In this document: one piece after another, positions 22,301 to 31,760 of the stretch | Layout of the letters: each line of letters starts with the position of its first letter | Numbering within the stretch: the first letter of the stretch is position 1 | Assembly (NCBI RefSeq): GCF_042477335.2 | Contig: NC_091255.1 | Location: forward strand, 26,390,501 to 26,454,500 | Origin: Ovis canadensis | Taxonomy: Eukaryota; Chordata; Mammalia; Artiodactyla; Bovidae | Length of the DNA stretch: 64,000 nt | Direction: 5' to 3' | The notes under the pieces: generated by a model | Seen by the model: only the letters and a program-made list of their open reading frames with translations | Told to the model about the DNA's origin: nothing | Databases searched by the model: none | Position numbers and translations under genes: made by a program

Positions 22301-25300
22301 GGTTAGGGTTAGGGTGAGTTAACTAAATTGCCACAGTTAATTTGATTGTCCCACATTTTCACATTGCTTAAGGACATTTTAAAACAAGATATTTTAAAAA
22401 AAAATCTCCCCATTAAACCAATGAGGAGCAGGCCACAGATCATTTGTGTTGTTGTTTTACAGATAGAAGCCTGAGACTCAGAAAGATGAAATGACTGGCC
22501 CAAGGTCATAACACTAGTGAGAAACCACATCAGGACTGACAAACTCTCAGACTTTCTGCCCCAACACACTGCATCCCTGAGGACCCATTTATTCACTCAT
22601 TCACATACTCTGGGTATTTACTGAGCACTTACTATGTCCCCAGCACTGTGCCAGGCCTGGGAAAACAAAAATGAACAAAAGAACAAAAGTCATCAAGGTC
22701 TCTGCCCCCCTAGAGCTTAGAGTCCAGTGCTTAGGAACAGGAATGAAAGACAATAAATTATGGTGTCAATCACTATCAAGTCACAAGTCTGACAACTGCT
22801 GCAAAAGAAAGGGACATGGAATCACACACATGAGAGCCTCTAGTAAGGGAACTTGACTTGTTCAAGGAAATCAGTGAAGGCTTCTTCAAGGAAGTGATAA
22901 TCTAGTCGAGGTCTGAAGGATGAGCAGGCATGACCTACATGACAGGGGAAAAGAAGAACATTCCATGGTATGGGCCCCATGATGAGAAGCAGTGTGACTC
23001 TATAGAGGGAACAGAATGGAGTGATTAGGAGGCTTTGGTAGAAATCCAGATCAGAGATGGTCATAGGATTGGATTAGAGATGTTTTTAAGGAGCTCCAGA
23101 ATAGTAAATAGGTTCAAGAGATGTTTAGGCAGGTGATGGAGGAGGGCAACATGATCCTCAGCTTTCTGACTTGGGCATTTGGAATGGTTACAGGGTCAGC
23201 TGCTCAGACGGGGTACCTAGAGGAGAGACAGCTCAGGATGGATTAAGTGTGATGTGCCTCTGAGATGCCAAGAGGAAAAGACGAGAAGGAAGACACCAGA
23301 TCAGAGGAGGGTCCAGACTGAAGCTACGTTTGTACCCAGGGTGGGTAATGAAAGCCACAGGTGTGGACAGGGCCATCTGAGGGAAAGAGACAGTGACCTA
23401 CAACTCAGCCTTGAGGAATCCCAGCATTTCACTGCTTAGCAGAGGAGAGTGAACCCGCCAAACAGACGGAAAAGAGCAGCCAGAGAGACATGGAGGAAAA
23501 CTGGAAGACTCGCATCTCAGAGCTAAGGGGAAAGAAAGCTTCAAGAATGAACTTGTGAGAAGCAGCAGACTCACTGATATACAGAAAACAAATCTGTGGT
23601 TAGCAATAGCTAGTGGGAGGTTGCTGTATATCACCGGGAGCTCAGCTGGGTGCTCTCTAATGACCTAGAGGGGTGGGATGGGAGGAGGATGGGAGGGAGG
23701 CTCAAGAGAGAGGGGGGAGTATATATATTCGCGTAGCTGATTCACTGTGTTGTACAGCAGAAACAAACACAACACTGTGAAGCAACTGTACTCCAAAAAT
23801 AAAATTTTTTTAAAAAAGAAAAAAGGGGGAAGAAAAAGATGTTTTATCTCCAGTCATAGCAGAACAGGTTTCAAAAACAGATTTTCTTTTAAATATATTC
23901 AGCTATTACACAGTGTTTTGTAAATATATATATTAAATATATATAAATATTAAAAACCAAACAAATCAGTGGGGAGAGAGGGGAAGAGAGGCAACACGGG
24001 GGCAGGGGAGTGAGCGGTAAAAACTACTGGGTGTGAGACAGGCTACGAGGATGTGTTGTGCAACACTGGGAACATAGCCGATATTTTGTAACAACTGTAA
24101 ATGAAGTGTAACTTTTAAAAATCATACAGAATTTTTAAAAAATTAAAAAAAAAAGAATGATGCTGTGGTCAACTATGTCATAGGTGGCTGAAAGGCCAAT
24201 GAGAATAAAAGCTGGAAGGTCTGGAGGATTTGTATAGAGGTCACTGGTGATCTTCGGGGAGTAAGCTGGTTATGTGGAGTGGTAAGGATGGATGCCTTCA
24301 CACCTCACCTCAAACATTCCAAACTCCCAATTATCTGTGTTGGGTAGTGAAGAGCAAGGTGAAAGATTGGGATTTAGCGCATCCTTCAAGGGCAAACATA
24401 TTCATCTTGCTTCCCAGCGGTTCCAGGGAGTTGTCCCTAGCCCCACCCCCTGGCACATCCTTTCTTCTCCCAGATGAGCCTACCATAGCCAGAATGCTCA
24501 CTTCTTTATCTGGTTCAGATTCTGGGAGGTGTCTCGGACTCTGAAGGTTCCTGACAATATCTATAAGCCGTTCCACCAGCTTTGCCAGCTCCCGGTCAAC
24601 TTCTGTGACGCTCCTCGGTGCCTCCACCTTTAAAAGAGCAAAGCAGAACACAAAGCTGGACCCGGGAACCAGCTCTAGACAGAGGGAGCCGTAAACACTG
24701 GATAAAGGAAGTGGGCAAGGAAGTGACAAAAATGTCTAGAGGAAAAGGAGGTAAAGTCCTCGGACTTTCCGCATTCCCACCTCCCCCTGCTGGTTGTTCA
24801 CAGGGAAGCAGCGTTCATCCATCAGATGGGGCCAGGGGGGTGGGAGTGAGGCATGAAGGGAAGACTGGGGTTATTTTGAACTGGGGAAGTCAGAGAGGAA
24901 GCAGGGTGGGAGCCTGGAGATTTGGTGCAGGTGGCAGCTGGTACGTTGAGTGGAAGGCATTTAGCTCAGGCTTTAGCTCCACTCTCACCTCTGACTCATC
25001 CTGCGTCTTCACCACTCCTTTCAAAAATTAAAGCGACCACCCCTAGTTCCCTTTAACAGTGAAAAGCATCTACTATGAAAGGATCGTGGAGATTCTAGAT
25101 TGCTGTACAGATGCAAGCTCTTTTTGTTTATCGGCGTCCTTCACATTTAAAGAAACATTCAGATGAGAATGCTAAACAACTCTGCTTCCAGAGCTTCATC
25201 TGTGCAGCTGCCTGGCTGAGAGTGGGAGGAAGTTTGGCCACCAACATTTTCTGGCAACAACCTCAAGACCTGGTGACCATCATCAGAGGCAGGCGGGGCC

Positions 25301-28300
25301 CAGAAGTCATTGGAGAAATCTGAACTACCTCCCAAAGTGGTCCTACATAGAACCACAGAAATACAAGATTTTCATTATTCTACTCTAAATAAACCACAGT
25401 TTTTAATAACTTTGGGGGGACAGCTCTCACTTTTTAAATTATGCTGGAACCTCAAAAACTGGAACTAATTTTTCATCTCTAAGAAGCACTTATGTCCCTC
25501 AAAAATAGCATGTGTTTCAGAAGCCATATGCAGACTAATTTTCAGAGGAAGGTGGCTGACCACTGGTAACATTGTTTGCTCTTGTATATCCAGGTCTCAC
25601 TCCTAAACATTCTGGCAGCTGCAGTTCTGGAGTGGAGCCCTTATCTAGACACCTGAGCAAATTAAAAACTTTTATAAATAAGTGTTGGTGGTTTTTCTAT
25701 CCATAAAACTGCACACTTATCATGATGAATGTAGAAAATGCACAGGGTTGAAAGAAGAAACATTTTAAATCATCCAATATCCTACCATCCACAGACAATT
25801 GTAATCTGAAAGCCAATGCAAAGTATATTCAGTCACTATACTAACAAATAGTTTTAAGGACCTGAGGGATAATGCTGAATTTATTCATCTGTGGCCACAC
25901 CGCTCAGCTTGTAGGGTCTCAGTCCCCTGACCAGGGATAGAACCTGGGCCATGGCAGTGAAAGCGCTGAATCCTAACCACTAGACCACCAGGGAACTTCC
26001 AATGCTGTGTTTATAACCAAAAAGAAGAAAACAGCTTTAATTATAAGGGGGGGGTGGAAAGGAAGCAACCAATATGTCCATTAAAAGGTGAATAGACAAA
26101 CTGTGGGACATGTATGCAATGGAATATTATTTGGCAATAAAAAGAAATGAGCAGTCAAGCCACAAATCTTAATTATGTTTAGTGAAAGAAACTAGTCTGA
26201 GAAAGCTAGACACTGTATGATGCCAATGGTATGACATTCTGGAAAAGCCAAAGAGATAGCAAAAAAAATCAGTCATTGCCAGGGGTTGGCAGGGGGTGAG
26301 GGGATACACAAAGGTGGGGCTCAGGGGGTTTTGAAGGCAGTACAACTATAACTGCAGATACCTGACTTCGTGCATTTGTCAAAACGCATAGAATGGTACA
26401 ACACAGAGCGAACTGCAACTATGGATTTTAGTAAATGACAATGTATCAATATTGGTTCACGGGACTCCCCTGGTGGTCCAGTGGTTAAGAATCCACCTGC
26501 CAATGCAGGGGATTGACCCCTGATCCGGGAAGATTCCACACGCCACGGGGCAAGTAAGCCTGTGCACCACCGCCACTGAGCCCCCGTGCCCTAGAGCCCC
26601 TGCTCCACAACGAAAAGCCACCGCAATGAGAAGCGCAAGCACGGAAACTAGAGCGTAGCCCCCACTCAACACAACTAGAGAAAGCCCATGGGCAGCAATG
26701 AAGACCCAGTGCAGCCAAAAAAATAAATGAAAATTTTAAATACTGGTTCATAAATTGTAACAGAGGAACCAAACTAATGCAAGAGAGTAGTAATAAGGAA
26801 AACTGTGAGGGGAATAAGGGAACTTTCTGCACTATCTGCTCAATTTTCTATAAATCTAGAACTGCTCTAAAAAGTAAAGTCTATTAATTATTTTTGGAAC
26901 AACAAAAAAAAAGGAGTAGATAGCTCCAAGCTTTCTGACCCTCCATCAGTCCCTAGCCTGTCCCAACACATCACACACAGAAACGTCACAAAACAAGCAA
27001 AAACTGTCAGAATCAACTTTTTGAGGCAGAACTCTGGCAATCACTGACTCAAAAAAACACAACCTGGCAGTAGGAAGCTTTGTGACATTCTGACCTGCAC
27101 TCACCTCATTCCCTTCCTGGCTCAGTGACAGTACTGAAAATTTCCAGCATGAAACTCTGGTCCTGGTTCCCAAAGACACAGAAGAGATTTTATTCCCAAA
27201 CCATTGCATATGTCTGTTCTAACCAGGCTCAAGGTTTCCAAACCATTGCATACGGGGCTGTCTGAAGGAATGACACAGGGTGCTCATTCATCTTTGTTTC
27301 ACCTAACTTGGAGCTCAGCTCAGAGAGGTGGTGGGCATTGCTCAGAAATGCTGCAAGAGGAGTCAGCCTTGCAGGTGTCCAGGACAAAAGAGCATGGTGT
27401 AAACTGACAATACCCTAAGTCACGGTGGCTAACAGACGAGGAGCAAATAGACCTAAGTCCCTGGAGCAAAAGTTGAGAACTGGAACCCTTCTACTTTGTT
27501 AATGGGAATGCAAAATATTGTAGCTGTGTGGAATGCAGTTTGGCTGTTCCTTAGTTAGCTAAACACAGACCTGTCACGTGGGCCAACAATTCTGCTCCTA
27601 CTGGAAAGAACTGAAAATAGGAATTCGGATATCTGTACACCAATGTTCACTGCAATGTTACTTATGATAACCAAAAAGTGGAAACAATCCAAATGTCCAT
27701 CAATGTTTGAATGGATTAAAAAAAAAAAAAAGAGTGGTATAATCAAACAAGGGAATTATCATTCAGCCACAAAAAAGGGAATGAAGTTCGGACCTCCCTG
27801 GTGGCCCAGTGGATATGAATCTGCCTGCCAATTTAGGGGACATGGGTTCGATCCCGGGTCTGGGAAGATTCCCCCTACCTCAAAACAACTAAGCTCCTGC
27901 CCAACAACTTCTGAGCCTGTGCTCTAGAGCCTGAGAGCCGCAACTAGTGTAGCCTGCATGCCCTAGAGCCAAGGCTCAGCAACAAGAAAAGCCACCGCAA
28001 TGAGAAGCCTTCACACCGCAACCAGACAGCAGCCCCCGCTCACAACTAGAAAGCTTGAGAATAGCAACGAAGATCCGGTGCAACCGAAAATAAACAAATG
28101 AAGGAATAGTTAAAAAAAAAAGGAATGAATTTCAGATATATGCTACAACACAAATGAATCTTGAAAATGGTATAGCAACTGAAAGAAGCCAAGGCTAGAA
28201 ACGAAGCGGCAAATACTACATGATTCCACTTGTCTGAAATGCATAGAGTAGGCCAAGTCATAGAGACAGAAAGTAGATGAGAAGGTACCACGGGCTGGAG

Positions 28301-29105
28301 GGAAGGGAGAGGTCATTGCTTCACGGGGACAGAATTACTGTTTGTGGTTTTGGAACTAGATAGCGTTGATCATTGCACAGCAATGTAAATATAATGCCAC
28401 TGAACTGTACATTTAAAAATGGTTAAATGGCAATTTTATGTTATATAACGTAAACATATTTTAGCACAATTAAAAATCGTCAGAGAGGCTGCAGAAAGAC
28501 TGGAAATAAGTGGAAATAGTCCAGGGTAGATAGCACTTAAGTTGATAGGATTTCAGATTTGGATTTTTTTTCTCCTGCTTCTTCATATTTCTCTGAACTT
28601 TCCAAAGAACGGGTTCTATGTACAGCCTGAGAATACTAAAGTGAAAGGAGAAACAAACAGGAAGAGAGGAAGCGCCCTGTAGGTACCGCGGTGCAGGCGG
28701 CGCGGATGAGCGGAGGGCAGAGGGCAACCGCTGGTCCCGCCTTCCTACCCGCAGCTGCGCCGTGGGGCGCCCGGGTCGGAGCGCCGGGCGAGGTGCCGGA
28801 CCCGGCTCCGGGCCGGGGTACGGGCTCAAGCCCTCCAGCTCTCGCGCCGCCAGCCTGTACTTGTCCGCCAGGGCCTCCAGCACTGTGTTCTTCCGCAGCT
28901 GCGGCGGCCGGGGGGCGCCCTCGCGGCAGGTGGGGCAGAACCGGCCGCGACTCGCGGCCCACAGGTCCAGCAGGCAGTCGCGGCAGAAAGTGTGGCCGCA
29001 GGGCAGCGTGGCGGGCCAGGCCAGCAGATCGTGACAGATGATGCAGCCCAAGTCGTCCTCCTCCAGCCACACGGGGATCGCCGGGCCCGCGCCCAGGCCC
29101 GCCAT
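15846..29105 (-). CDS. RNF135: RNF135 (Riplet) gene, five coding exons, complete
   Basis: RNF135 is a cytosolic RING-type E3 ubiquitin ligase that attaches K63-linked chains to RIG-I and drives the interferon response to viral RNA. Coding segments, in order, are 29105-28749, 24627-24484, 21415-21256, 17414-17325 and 16375-15846: 1281 bases, 426 residues plus stop, against 432 as I recall for human. Every junction is GT-AG with phases 0, 0, 1 and 1. The RING is residues 21-60 (Cys21, Cys24, Cys36, His38, Cys41, Cys44, Cys57, Cys60). A charged, coiled-coil-prone linker is about 120-220, and the PRY/SPRY (B30.2) domain, which binds RIG-I, about 251-426. The start has a near-perfect Kozak context (ACCATGG). 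No frameshift or internal stop is seen. A CpG-island promoter and absence of TATA suggest broad basal expression. Confidence 0.96.
16376..17324 (-). other. RNF135: RNF135 intron 4
   Basis: Short intron. It holds a MIR relic at 16868-17032; the rest is unique sequence with no further exon. Confidence 0.85.
16868..17032 (+). repeat. MIR SINE
   Basis: ACAATCCCACAAGGAAGTAA, CATCTTACAGATGAGGGAAC, TGAGGCTCTGAGAGATTACA, CTAGTGAGTGGAG: MIR 3' half. Confidence 0.82.
17325..17414 (-). CDS. RNF135: RNF135 coding exon 4 (linker)
   Basis: Acceptor AG at 17416-17415 (CCATAG), donor GT at 17324-17323 (GTAAGT). The G of exon 3 plus TT gives Val221, then [17 protein letters not shown] and KKASLFAR. The serine-rich stretch [12 protein letters not shown] is identical to the human linker, which makes this 90-base exon secure. 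Confidence 0.93.
17600..17702 (+). repeat. L2/MIR 3' fragment
   Basis: AAGCTCCTTGCTGGCAGAGA, TGTATTCTACATTGCCCATT, AGGAACATAGGAAGTATTTT, ATCAAATAAAT follow the L2 tail order. Confidence 0.6.
17911..18186 (-). repeat. BOVA2 dimer SINE with (CTG)n
   Basis: Two BovA units joined by AATGCATGAAAGTGAAAAGT. The A-tail has become a (CTG)n tract (17911-17924). GTGTTAATTTCT is duplicated at 17899-17910 and 18187-18198. Confidence 0.93.
18360..18575 (+). repeat. Bov-tA-type SINE with target duplication
   Basis: GGCTTGTCAGGTGGCTCAGT head, GGGGTTGCAAAGAGCTGGAC tail. GCTAATCCCAA at 18349-18359 and GCTAACCCCAA at 18576-18586 flank it. Confidence 0.92.
18735..19052 (+). mobile_element. Tigger/MER2-like DNA transposon end
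   Basis: GTATTTTCTCTTCCTTATGC, ATGTGTTAATCAACTGTTCA, GGCTTCCAGTCAACAGCAGG and a terminal CATGGGTTCAAGGGGCAACTG match the Tigger-type 3' end and terminal inverted repeat from memory. Confidence 0.7.
19118..19425 (+). mobile_element. MER5A-like hAT relic, interrupted
   Basis: The parts TGTGCATTAAAATCTCCTGC...GGGCCTGGATTCTGAATTTTC and GCCTTGAGAAACACTGCTG look like MER5A ends. The middle is unexplained. Confidence 0.4.
19453..20090 (-). mobile_element. BovB LINE 3' region (about 640 bases)
   Basis: Reverse BovB starting at the TTCAGTTCAGTTC terminus and running through CAACTCTTCGCAGGAGGTGG, GGATCTCCTTGCAGTCCGAG, CATACGTGACCACTGGAAAA and CATCTGCAGTGATTTTAGAG. The minus strand keeps short broken pieces of the reverse transcriptase C-terminal frame. 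Confidence 0.92.
20293..20440 (+). repeat. CHR-type SINE
   Basis: GGGGCTTCCCTGGAGGTCCA head, GTTTTCAGTGCAGGGGTTGC, CCCAGGTCAGGGAAACTAAG, ending in a C12 run (20426-20437). Confidence 0.82.
20560..20812 (-). repeat. CHR-type SINE, long form
   Basis: GAAGTTGCAGTGAACGGGGG, CACAGTGGTGACTTCTCTTG, CTCAGCATGTGGGATCTTAG, CACTGGCAGGTGGATTCTTA, ACTGGGACACCAG. Confidence 0.86.
21256..21415 (-). CDS. RNF135: RNF135 coding exon 3 (coiled-coil linker)
   Basis: Acceptor AG at 21417-21416, donor GTGAGT from 21255. It encodes 53 codons plus one base: [14 protein letters not shown]..., then [13 protein letters not shown], a strongly heptad-like acidic/basic helix identical in part to human. This linker mediates dimerisation needed for RIG-I filament recognition in studied orthologues. 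Exon length and flanking phases are consistent with exons 2 and 4. Confidence 0.95.
21433..21489 (+). repeat. Purine-rich low-complexity tract
   Basis: Uninterrupted G/A run dominated by GAGGGAGG and GAAAGAAA units, just upstream of RNF135 exon 3 in gene orientation, where it reads as a long pyrimidine tract. Confidence 0.85.
22205..22297 (-). repeat. Bov-tA-type SINE fragment
   Basis: CTCAGTCCTGTCCGACCCCA, ATGGACTGTAACCC, AAGAATACTGGAATGGGTCG; preceded by a (TG)n run at 22190-22204. It interrupts a MIR-like sequence. Confidence 0.82.
22452..22575 (+). repeat. MIR SINE
   Basis: GTTTTACAGATAGAAGCCTG, AGACTCAGAAAGATGAAATG, CCAAGGTCATAACACTAGTG. Confidence 0.75.
22585..23130 (+). mobile_element. 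L2 LINE-derived stretch
   Basis: ATTTATTCACTCATTCACAT, GAGCACTTACTATGTCCCCA, GCACTGTGCCAGGCC and later GGAAGTGATAATCTAGTCGA, GTCTGAAGGATGAGCAGGCA recall L2 3' sequence. Similar text resumes near 24150-24260, beyond the L1 pieces. Confidence 0.55.
23540..23822 (+). mobile_element. L1 3' UTR fragment
   Basis: TAGTGGGAGGTTGCTGTATA, GGGAGTATATATATTCGCGT, TTCACTGTGTTGTACAGCAG, AAGCAACTGTACTCCAAAAA with A-rich tail. Confidence 0.8.
23960..24150 (+). mobile_element. L1 3' UTR fragment, second
   Basis: TGTTGTGCAACACTGGGAAC, ATAGCCGATATTTTGTAACA, ACTGTAAATGAAGTGTAACT, then an A-rich tail. Confidence 0.7.
24484..24627 (-). CDS. RNF135: RNF135 coding exon 2 (coiled-coil linker)
   Basis: Acceptor AG at 24629-24628, donor GT at 24483-24482 (GTAGGC). 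It has 48 codons, phase 0 at both ends: [43 protein letters not shown]. The helix [17 protein letters not shown] aligns with the human linker, supporting exon and frame. Confidence 0.95.
25885..26000 (-). repeat. CHR-type SINE, short form
   Basis: CATCTGTGGCCACACCGCTC, CCCCTGACCAGGGATAGAAC, CTAACCACTAGACCACCAGG. Imperfect duplications AATGCTGAATTTAT and AATGCTGTGTTTAT flank it. Confidence 0.88.
26040..26885 (+). mobile_element. Old L1 3' region, interrupted
   Basis: TGTCCATTAAAAGGTGAATA, GCAATGGAATATTATTTGGC, CATTGCCAGGGGTTGGCAGG and, past the insert, AACAGAGGAACCAAACTAAT, CAATTTTCTATAAATCTAGA are L1 3' signatures. Confidence 0.75.
26460..26740 (+). repeat. CHR-type SINE nested in L1
   Basis: GGGACTCCCCTGGTGGTCCA head, CACCTGCCAATGCAGGGGAT, AAGCCACCGCAATGAGAAGC, GAAGACCCAGTGCAGCC. 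TATTGGTTCA (26450-26459) and TACTGGTTCA (26741-26750) flank it. Confidence 0.92.
27500..28475 (+). mobile_element. Old L1 3' region, interrupted
   Basis: GTTAATGGGAATGCAAAATA, AAATGTCCATCAATGTTTGA and, past the insert, ACAAATGAATCTTGAAAATG, GCCACTGAACTGTACATTTA, AAAATGGTTAAATGGCAATT. Confidence 0.8.
27786..28120 (+). repeat. CHR-type SINE nested in L1
   Basis: CGGACCTCCCTGGTGGCCCA head, CCACCGCAATGAGAAGCC core, AACGAAGATCCGGTGCAACC tail, A-rich end. GGAATGAA is present on both sides. Confidence 0.9.
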
Positions 29106-29200
29106 GGTCCCAGGCCGCCCCCGCCCACCGGCGCGGGCGCGCGGAAGTCGGGGCCACGTGGGGACCGCCAGCTCCAGGTTACGTCTTCGCCAGCTCCTCC
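28690..29200 (-). promoter_or_regulatory. RNF135: CpG island, RNF135 promoter and exon 1
   Basis: GC- and CpG-rich block covering coding exon 1 and about 100 bases upstream of the ATG. It ends abruptly near 29.2-29.3 kb, where L1-derived sequence begins. No TATA box is evident. The 5' UTR must be short or start within about 29110-29250. Confidence 0.82.
28749..29105 (-). CDS. RNF135: RNF135 coding exon 1 (RING domain)
   Basis: ATG at 29105-29103 in context ACCATGG. It encodes 119 codons, phase 0 at the donor (GT at 28748-28747, GTAGGA). [20 protein letters not shown] leads into the C3HC4 RING (CIIC, CGH, CRDC, CPTC, residues 21-60), then the conserved [15 protein letters not shown] helix and a Pro/Arg-rich stretch (about 93-118) that is the most diverged part against human. 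The exon boundary matches human exon 1 by homology. Confidence 0.96.
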
Positions 29201-29430
29201 CTCGCTCTCTGCCTGTCCGCTCCTCCTTCGCTGACGCTCAGGTCCACCCTCGTTCCCTTTTCCCCGTCCCCCTGCGAGCTCACTGGGAAATTAGCTCGCC
29301 CCAAGTCGCTAGAAACACGCCGATGCCATAAACAAAAAGGAATTTGAGTCCGGCTGTAGTGACTCAAAGCCTGTTATACAGTGAAGTAAGTCGGAAAGAG
29401 AAAAACAAATATTGTATATTAACACACACA

Positions 29431-29714
29431 CCAGCCAATCAACCCTGAACTTGGAAGGACTGAAGCTGAAGCTCCAATACTTTGGCCACCTGATGCGAAG
29501 AGCTGACTCATTGGAAAAGACCCTGATGCTGGGAAAGAGTAAAGGCAGGAGGAGAAGGGGACCACAGAGGGTGAGATGGTTGGATGGTATCATGGACTCA
29601 ATGGGCATGAGTTTGAGCAAACTCCGGGAGATGGTGAAGGACCAGGAAGCCTGGCCCGCTGCAGTCCATGGGGTCGCAAAGAGTTGGACACAGCTGAGCA
29701 ACTCAACAACAAAA
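29431..29714 (+). mobile_element. BovB LINE 3' end nested in L1
   Basis: CCAGCCAATCAACCCTGAAC, CCAATACTTTGGCCACCTGA, GGAGAAGGGGACCACAGAGG, GGGGTCGCAAAGAGTTGGAC, AGCTGAGCAACTCAACAACA. (AC)n on both flanks may be the target duplication. Confidence 0.9.
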
Positions 29715-29888
29715 TACAACGGCATACACAAACGCACACACATATGTATAGAATCTAAAAAAAATGGTACCTTTGAACCTATTTTCAGGGCGGGAATAAA
29801 GACACAGGCATAAAGAACGGCCTTGTGGGCACAGCGAGGGGAGAAGGCGGGGAAATTGAGAGAGGAGCGTTGACATACATACATTCAT

Positions 29889-30099
29889 GCCAGTGTTCAG
29901 TGACTGGAGTAATGTCCGACTGTTTGTAACTCCATGAACTGTAGGCCACCAGGCTCCTCTGTCCATGGGATTTTTTTAGGCGAGGATACTGGAGTGGGTT
30001 GCCATGTCCTCCTCCAGGGGATCTTCCCCACCCAGGGATGGAACCTGCTGTCTCCTGCATTGCAGGAGGATTCTTTACCGCTGAACCACCAGGGAAGCC
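29889..30099 (-). repeat. Bov-tA-type SINE nested in L1
   Basis: CCAGTGTTCAGTGACTGGAG, GGATACTGGAGTGGGTTGCC, CTGAACCACCAGGGAAGCC. Confidence 0.9.
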
Positions 30100-30377
30100 G
30101 CATATATACCCTACTATGTGTGAAGTAGACAGCTAGTGGGAAGCTGCTGTATATGAAAGGGAGCTTGGCTCAGTGCTCTGTGATGTGAGGGAGGCCCAAG
30201 AGGGAGGGGAATATATGTATACTTTAAAGCTTATTCTTGTACAGCGGAAACCAACACAGTATTGTAAAGCAACTATCCTCCAATTAAAAAAGAGAGAAAA
30301 ACCAGCTCATTAAAACTATAAAGTTTTTTAAAAAGAAAGAGATGTGCTGATATCCCCAAATTAGCTTTATGTTCCCC

Positions 30378-30651
30378 CGCTGCTGCTGCTAAGTCGCTCC
30401 AGTCGTGTCCGACTCTGTGCGACCCCATAGATGGCAGTCCACCAGGCTCCCCTGTCCCTGGGAGTCTCCAGGCAATAACACTGGAGTGGGCTGCCATTTC
30501 CTTCTCCAGTGCATGAAAGTGAAAAGTGAAAGTGAAGTAGCTCAGTCATATCCAACTCTTAGCAATCCCATGGACTGCAGCCTACCAGGTTCCCCCGTCC
30601 ATGGGAGTTTCCAGGCAAGAGTACTGGAGTGGGTCGCCAGTGCCTTCTCCG
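30378..30651 (-). repeat. BOVA2 dimer SINE with (CTG)n
   Basis: CGCTGCTGCTGCTAAGTCGC start, two units joined by AGTGCATGAAAGTGAAAAGT. TTATGTTCCCC is duplicated at 30367-30377 and 30652-30662. Confidence 0.93.
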
Positions 30652-30891
30652 TTATGTTCCCCAACCCCCAATAAATTGCGACCTGGACAACTCTCTGGAG
30701 AAGAAAAAGGAGAGGATCCAAGAAGTGTTTTCTGAGCTGCGCCCACTAGGTGTCATTCAGCTACACCATGAAGCAGTGAGGGATTGAAGAGTGCTGGGTG
30801 CGGGTAGCTGGCAAGCGCTTTAAAGGCTGATTTCTTTGTCTAGGGTGGAAACCCGGCATGGGTAGTTTTTAAAGCCTGACCCAGATGATTT

Positions 30892-31066
30892 TGGGGCTTC
30901 TCAGGTGGCTCTAGTGGTAAAGAATCCACCTACCAATGCAAGAGATGCAAGAGACACCGGTTTGATCCTGTATTCTTGCCTGGAAAACTCCATGGGACAG
31001 AGGAACCTGGTGGACTACAGGCCGTGGGGCTGCAGAGAGTCGGACACGACTGAGCGCACACACACG
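30892..31066 (+). repeat. Bov-tA-type SINE, internally deleted
   Basis: GGGGCTTCTCAGGTGGCTCT head joins directly from CCGGTTTGATCC to TGTATTCTTGCCTGG, so the middle is missing; GTCGGACACGACTGAGCGCA tail. Confidence 0.88.
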
Positions 31067-31574
31067 CAGATGCCTCTAAGGTGGAGCCAAGGTTAAGTCA
31101 CCCTTAGATTTTTAAATTGTTATTACGATGCAGAATTGTGCCACTGAACCACTGTTTCCTTACTGCTCCCTGCTGGCTGAAAGCGCATTGCCTGCTAGAC
31201 TTCAGGATGAAAATAACTAACGTCTGTTTTCTTGAGGGAGCACGCCTGGCCCGGGTGGGGCTTTCTCTCTTCCTCCTCTCTTATTCTAGTCCTATGTGCA
31301 TGACAAACATAACATAGAAGAGCTGGAAAAGCAAAGTCCCCAAGAGGCAAATGAACTTGCAGGCTTACCTAGCAATACCTGAATGGCAGAGAGCCGGACC
31401 CTTATCTGTTATCTGTTGAAATGAACTAAAAGTGTCCTATATTTTATTTCACCCCATATTGCCTGGGATCAAAATACAGGTACGGGATAATATGAATTTG
31501 TGGCTATTTCCAATACTGGAAATGACAAGAAATACTCTTTAGTGCTGCTCATCAAAGTCTGCACTATCTATATG

Positions 31575-31760
31575 TTAAAAAAAGCATAGTGATGCACCAC
31601 CAGACATTATTTTTAATAACCTCTCAGCTGACAACTTGATTAGATTTTCCTTTTTTTTGTTGTTGAAAGGAAAGAATTTGAAACCACCTGTGTTCCAAAA
31701 GTTATTGGAATTAACCACGTTCTCATTTTCTGGGAGGTAGGCTAAAAAGACTTTGAAAAA
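31575..31760 (-). mobile_element. hAT transposase C-terminal relic
   Basis: On the minus strand an open piece reads NNFWNTGGFKFFPFN then KKKENLIKLSAERLLKI, resembling the C-terminal WxxNPF...P...EELIELSxDRxLK region of hAT-derived (Charlie/ZBED5/FAM200-like) transposases. It ends in stops and is entered by a SINE at its 5' side, so it is dead. Confidence 0.5.

Larger units (their letters stand above)
21416..24483 (-). other. RNF135: RNF135 intron 2
   Basis: Contains MIR pieces, a short Bov SINE piece, an L2-derived stretch and two L1 3' ends. The 21490-22110 stretch shows no feature I can support except possible old L1 sequence near 21600-21730. Confidence 0.8.
24628..28748 (-). other. RNF135: RNF135 intron 1
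   Basis: Contains two CHR SINE insertions inside L1 sequence plus one separate CHR SINE. The 24628-25880 and 26886-27500 stretches show no repeat or exon I can support. Confidence 0.85.
29335..30297 (+). mobile_element. Ruminant L1 3' UTR, interrupted twice
   Basis: AAAGCCTGTTATACAGTGAA, AAATATTGTATATTAACACA, then ATGTATAGAATCTAAAAAAA, GCGGGAATAAAGACACAGGC, then AGCTAGTGGGAAGCTGCTGT, CTTGTACAGCGGAAACCAAC, AAGCAACTATCCTCCAATTA. One element split by a BovB piece and a Bov-tA SINE. Confidence 0.85.

Noticed and set aside
22299-22314. AGGGTTAGGGTTAGGG, like an interstitial telomere repeat
   Set aside because: Fewer than three units at the junction of a SINE and a MIR; chance or microduplication is more likely.
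28636-29157. Minus-strand frame of 173 codons overlapping RNF135 exon 1
   Set aside because: It is the +1 shadow of the true RING frame in a GC-rich exon; the real frame has all eight zinc ligands.
30273-30555. Open frames next to (CTG)n considered as a coding poly-Ala/Ser tract
   Set aside because: The tract is the tail of a BOVA2 element in intergenic DNA.
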